Positions 61,293-64,000 of a stretch of 64,000 nucleotides of DNA are shown here, one piece after another. The stretch comes from Porphyrobacter sp. TH134 (GTDB taxonomy: Bacteria > Pseudomonadota > Alphaproteobacteria > Sphingomonadales > Sphingomonadaceae). The DNA is taken from positions 53,431-117,430 of the forward strand of contig NZ_PKRO01000007.1 of the NCBI RefSeq assembly GCF_002855495.1, in the 5' to 3' direction. Every line of letters starts with the position of its first letter. Within the stretch, counting starts at the first letter, position 1. The notes under the pieces are model-generated. The model was not told the origin of the DNA. It ran no database searches and saw only the letters and a program-made list of their open reading frames with translations. Both the position numbers and the translations under genes were made by a program.

Positions 61293-62261
61293 CTAAACCG
61301 CAACAGGGGCAGTGATCGGTGGCAGCGGCGCGTAATCATGCACCACGAAATCCTCGATCCGGTAATCGAAAATTGTTTCAGGGGTGCGCGTGATTTCCAG
61401 CCGGGGATGGCCCTGCGGCTGCCGCGCCAGCTGTTCCTCGATCAGATGCGCGTGGTTCAGATAGAGGTGCACATCGCCTCCCATCCACACCAATTCGCCC
61501 GGCTCCATCCCCACCTGCTGCGCCATCATCCGCGTGAGCAGCGCGGCCGACCACAGGTTGAACGGCAGGCCCAAGGCCACATCACAGCTGCGCTGATAGA
61601 GCAGGCAGTTCAGCCGGGCCTTCTCACCCTCCCCCGCCACATGGAATTGGTAGGTCTTGTGGCACGGCGGCAGCGCCATACGGTCCAGCTCGGCGACGTT
61701 CCAGCCTTCAACAATGTGGCGGCGGCTGCCGGGGCTGGTGCGCAAGCTCTCGACCACCGCAGCGATCTGGTTGATGCCCTCGCCCTTTTCATAAAGACCA
61801 TCGGCGCGGTAACGATAGGTGGGCCAGTCGACCCATTGCTTGCCATAGACCGGGCCAAGATCGCCCCAGCGCAGCGCGAAGGCTTCGTCCCCGGCGACGC
61901 GCGCCACGAAATCATCGAGGCTGATCGCATCGCCCGTTTCCTTGACGTAGCGGGCGTGCGGCCATTCGTTCCAGATTTTCACGCCTTGCAGCACGAGCGG
62001 GCGGATATTGGTGCTGCCGGTCAGGAACCACAGCAGCTCGCGCGTGGCGGTTTTCCAGTAGACCCGCTTGGTGGTGAGCAGCGGCATCGCCCCGCCTTCC
62101 AAATCGAATCGCAGCAGCGCACCGCACACGGATCGCGTGCCGATTCCGGTGCGGTCGATCCGCTCGCTGCCGGTTTCCCAGGTCGCTCGCATCAGATCGA
62201 GATATTGCTGTTCGGGGTGCGGTGTCACGGTGCTGGAACGGGGAATCGCAGTGCTGGCCAT
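61293..62261 (-). CDS. thyA: Thymidylate synthase
   Basis: 322 residues from the ATG at 62261 (MASTAIP); the frame opens at 62306. Methylates dUMP to dTMP. Motifs: 'RTGIGTRSVCG' (phosphate-binding Arg), 'VYWKTATRELLWFLTGSTN', 'WGDLGPVYGKQW', catalytic Cys in 'LPPCHKTYQFHV', 'RSCDVALGLPFNLWS' and 'GGDVHLYLNHAHLIEEQL'. It is ~55 residues longer than the 264-residue E. coli enzyme through a central insert ('YRYRADGLYEKGEGINQI'). Divergent from tRNA-Pro. No folA follows. Confidence 0.96.
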   Translation of the reverse strand: MASTAIPRSSTVTPHPEQQYLDLMRATWETGSERIDRTGIGTRSVCGALLRFDLEGGAMPLLTTKRVYWKTATRELLWFLTGSTNIRPLVLQGVKIWNEWPHARYVKETGDAISLDDFVARVAGDEAFALRWGDLGPVYGKQWVDWPTYRYRADGLYEKGEGINQIAAVVESLRTSPGSRRHIVEGWNVAELDRMALPPCHKTYQFHVAGEGEKARLNCLLYQRSCDVALGLPFNLWSAALLTRMMAQQVGMEPGELVWMGGDVHLYLNHAHLIEEQLARQPQGHPRLEITRTPETIFDYRIEDFVVHDYAPLPPITAPVAV

Positions 62262-62372
62262 GCCTTCTGCTATAAGCCGCAATTGCCCGCTTGCCACCCC
62301 GCGCATCGCCTCCTATAGGGCGCGCCTTGCCTCGTCCCACGCACGGCTTTGCCGACGCGGGAACGACACGGT

Positions 62373-62449
62373 CGGGGAGTAGCTCAGCCTGGTAGAGCAC
62401 TGTCTTCGGGAGGCAGGGGCCGGAGGTTCGAATCCTCTCTCCCCGACCA
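62373..62449 (+). tRNA. tRNA-Pro (CGG), likely attB site
   Basis: 77 nt with encoded CCA. Acceptor CGGGGAG / CTCCCCG, anticodon stem CTGTC/GGCAG with loop TTCGGGA (CGG), T-arm GGAGGTTCGAATCCTCT. An integrase gene ends 6 nt beyond its 3' end, so the tRNA 3' half is probably the integration target. Confidence 0.95.
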
Positions 62450-62455
62450 ATAAAT

Positions 62456-63478
62456 TCAGACATTTACGGCTCCTTTGGCTGTAGTGATCTCCGGTGAGGC
62501 TCCGGTGAAAGCTCCCGGGGCCAGCGCCTCAATCTGGTCTATAATCTCCTCTGTGGCCCGCATTGCAAGCCCCATGTAGTCAGGCCGGGCGGGCGCATAC
62601 AAATCGCTGATGTCGCCCTTCTGGTGGCCCATCATGAGCTTACCCTGAGGCCATTGTGTTTCGCCAAGCATCGGGCGGACTAAGTTTGCCATCGACCGGC
62701 GAATGAGTTTCGGACCTGTTTCGCGATCTCTCGGTAGGCACAGCTCATCTTGCATTGCTTCAAAGGCTTTGCGCACAGACTTAACCGGCACGAAGAAGCC
62801 ATCGCTATCTCTAAAGAGTTCCACAATCTGACGAGGTGCCGGAATTACGGGGCGATACTTCTTGGTCTGAACCCTGTTCGCAGGATTGAGGGATATGGCC
62901 TTGGCCAACGGATCCCACTGCTTCCGGCTTGGATCGACGGAAAAGTCATATGCTGCGTCCAGCCGACACCACGTCGCGACGGAAAATTGCAGAAATCTCA
63001 GAAGAGAATGGCGCTGCGTGCGGACCTTCGAAGCAATCTTCGGCGACCACCTCTTCTGAGTAGTGCGCTTCGGGTTAAGGCAATAATCGAACATCATCGC
63101 CAATTCGAGTACGTCAGACCGATACGACGGTGACTTGCTGACTTCCTCGGCCTTCAGCGCCTGAACCTTAGCCGGGAACTTCACATTTTTATGTTTGTAT
63201 GCCAGATTTATTGCAGCGATTATCTGTCTTACTGAACCTTCTGTCGTGCCCAAGGCTCGCTGACGAATTTTTCGGTTTTTGCCTTTGCCCGTGACAACTT
63301 TCTTCTTCTGGGACCAGTCTCGAAAGTCCGTAATCAGCCGTTCGTCCACATCCCCGCAAAAGATTGAGGTCTTGTTCTTTTCTTCGAGAAAGGCCTGGAA
63401 ATGAGCAATGCGCGGACGAACGGTGCCGAAACACTCGGTGCCATGTTTTTCAGTCAGGTAATCCGCAAGGGCCTCCAC
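62456..63478 (-). CDS. Tyrosine recombinase/phage integrase
   Basis: 340 residues from a GTG at 63478. An N-terminal SAM-like core-binding region ('RPRIAHFQAFLEEKN...ITDFRDWSQKKK') and a catalytic domain with Arg in 'SVATWCRLDAAYDF', 'KLIRRSMANLVRPML', His in 'KLMMGHQKGDISDLYAPA' and Tyr in the last segment. The HxxR box appears as 'IRRSMANLVR', so the first His may be replaced. The frame continues upstream for 37 codons to a TAG at 63590-63592 with no ATG/GTG/TTG and contains 'TICPCCGHEI', a zinc-ribbon-like piece. The N-terminus is therefore uncertain or decayed. Its position against tRNA-Pro marks the edge of an integrated element. Confidence 0.85.
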   Translation of the reverse strand: MEALADYLTEKHGTECFGTVRPRIAHFQAFLEEKNKTSIFCGDVDERLITDFRDWSQKKKVVTGKGKNRKIRQRALGTTEGSVRQIIAAINLAYKHKNVKFPAKVQALKAEEVSKSPSYRSDVLELAMMFDYCLNPKRTTQKRWSPKIASKVRTQRHSLLRFLQFSVATWCRLDAAYDFSVDPSRKQWDPLAKAISLNPANRVQTKKYRPVIPAPRQIVELFRDSDGFFVPVKSVRKAFEAMQDELCLPRDRETGPKLIRRSMANLVRPMLGETQWPQGKLMMGHQKGDISDLYAPARPDYMGLAMRATEEIIDQIEALAPGAFTGASPEITTAKGAVNV

Positions 63479-63592
63479 AAGCAGGTAATCGACGTCCCCC
63501 GCGATCTCATGTCCGCAACATGGACAAATCGTCTGGCCGCGTTCTTGCTGAAGGTAGAATCGGTCAAGTTTGGGACTTATACCAGCGCGCTA

Positions 63593-64000
63593 AGATGCTG
63601 ACGCATCACGCGTTGTAAATGCTCAGGCGCCGCACGGGCTTAACCAAGGCACAATAAGTCAAGCTCATCGCGCCTTGGTATTAGCTGTCATTCAGGCCGA
63701 GCAGCTCGAGCGTCCGCCGTTGTCAAAACCCGATGTTCGAGTCCGTCTCGCGCTTTCCATCCAGAAAGAGGAACTCTGGCCGTCTCCGAGCTGACAACTT
63801 TCGAGGCAGCGGGTAGTGGATCGCACTCGCGCGTCAATTGGCGCGACGAGGTAACGGGTAATGAGGAGAAAGGGGCTCTCATGCCCCAGCGGGGCTAATG
63901 CGTTGGTCGCGTCCCGGCAGGTGGTGTAGGTTATGAGGGTAGCGCTGCTGGCCGGACGCGCGCTTTCGATATTGCGCTGTAGCGTCCGGCCAGCAGCGCG
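63593..64000. other. No convincing gene; right-hand edge of integrated element
   Basis: About 400 nt upstream of the integrase. Short open frames exist, but none has a ribosome-binding site or recognisable product. An 8-bp inverted repeat ACCAAGGC / GCCTTGGT lies at 63643-63679 and a perfect 18-bp inverted repeat at the extreme end. It may be promoter sequence for int plus the 3' end of an element gene beyond the window. Confidence 0.5.
63942..63999. repeat. Perfect 18-bp inverted repeat at the window end
   Basis: GCGCTGCTGGCCGGACGC (63942-63959) and its exact reverse complement (63982-63999), separated by 22 nt. Could be a terminator stem without U tract, a recombination site or a mobile-element end; cut off by the window border. 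Confidence 0.6.

Noticed and set aside
63688..63882. 64-codon minus-strand frame near the right end
   Set aside because: No ribosome-binding site and no recognisable motif; left as unassigned sequence.

Overview
The window looks like chromosome from an alphaproteobacterium of the order Sphingomonadales, most likely Erythrobacteraceae (Erythrobacter/Porphyrobacter-like). The pointers are a high-GC background, the alphaproteobacterial LexA operator GTTC-N7-GTTC (two copies), a split imuA-imuB/dnaE2 mutasome, XrtA/PEP-CTERM regulators (PrsK/PrsR), a long isocitrate lyase, a branched-chain keto acid dehydrogenase operon, DUF2842 and DUF3034 proteins, and the hairpin repeat families with 'CCTGAACTTGTTTCAGG' and 'CCTGAGCTTGTCGAAGG' cores. 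Assignment is by recognition only; no search was run.

Layout. 1-9.9 kb (minus strand) is a DNA-damage block: imuA, imuB, a PilZ protein, then a DNA-repair radical SAM protein, a UdgX-type uracil-DNA binding protein fused to a DUF4130 domain, dnaE2 and an extensin-like peptidase-fold protein. One LexA box lies at the imuA start and another just upstream of the radical SAM gene. 10-13.7 kb holds an amino-acid permease, panB and an SBF-like transporter. 13.7-20.4 kb (minus) is an EPS/PEP-CTERM regulatory operon: EpsB-like sugar transferase, PrsK, PrsR and a TPR lipoprotein, with a small membrane protein upstream. 20.5-24 kb holds a RamB/ScfR-type regulator divergent from aceA. 24-29.8 kb has an M20 hydrolase, an SLC13 transporter and two amidohydrolases, one of which has lost its metal site. 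29.9-34.6 kb is a divergent locus: GGDEF/EAL protein plus cupredoxin, facing a DUF3034 barrel plus truncated haemoglobin.

34.6-44.2 kb is an ~2770-residue glycine-rich autotransporter with an AraC regulator upstream and a 22-bp-spaced direct repeat between them. 44.4-46.6 kb holds tRNA-Leu, suhB, efp and a secreted protein. 46.7-47.6 kb is an AT-rich three-gene operon: two very small double-glycine-leader peptides with C-terminal HHH, plus a membrane protein. I regard it as the best candidate for an undescribed system. 47.8-55.2 kb has thiE, a lipoprotein and a central-carbon cluster (tkt, gap, pgk, NTF2-like protein, thioesterase, class I aldolase). 55.4-57.4 kb has zapA, a 6S RNA candidate, 5-formyl-THF cyclo-ligase, a DUF2842 protein and tRNA-Asp. 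57.5-62.3 kb has the bkd operon and thyA. The right edge is tRNA-Pro with an adjacent tyrosine recombinase, probably the start of an integrated element that runs out of the window.

Three copies of ~90-bp double-hairpin repeats were found. Two lie in frame inside genes (dnaE2 and the BCKDH E2) and one abuts the pgk ribosome-binding site.
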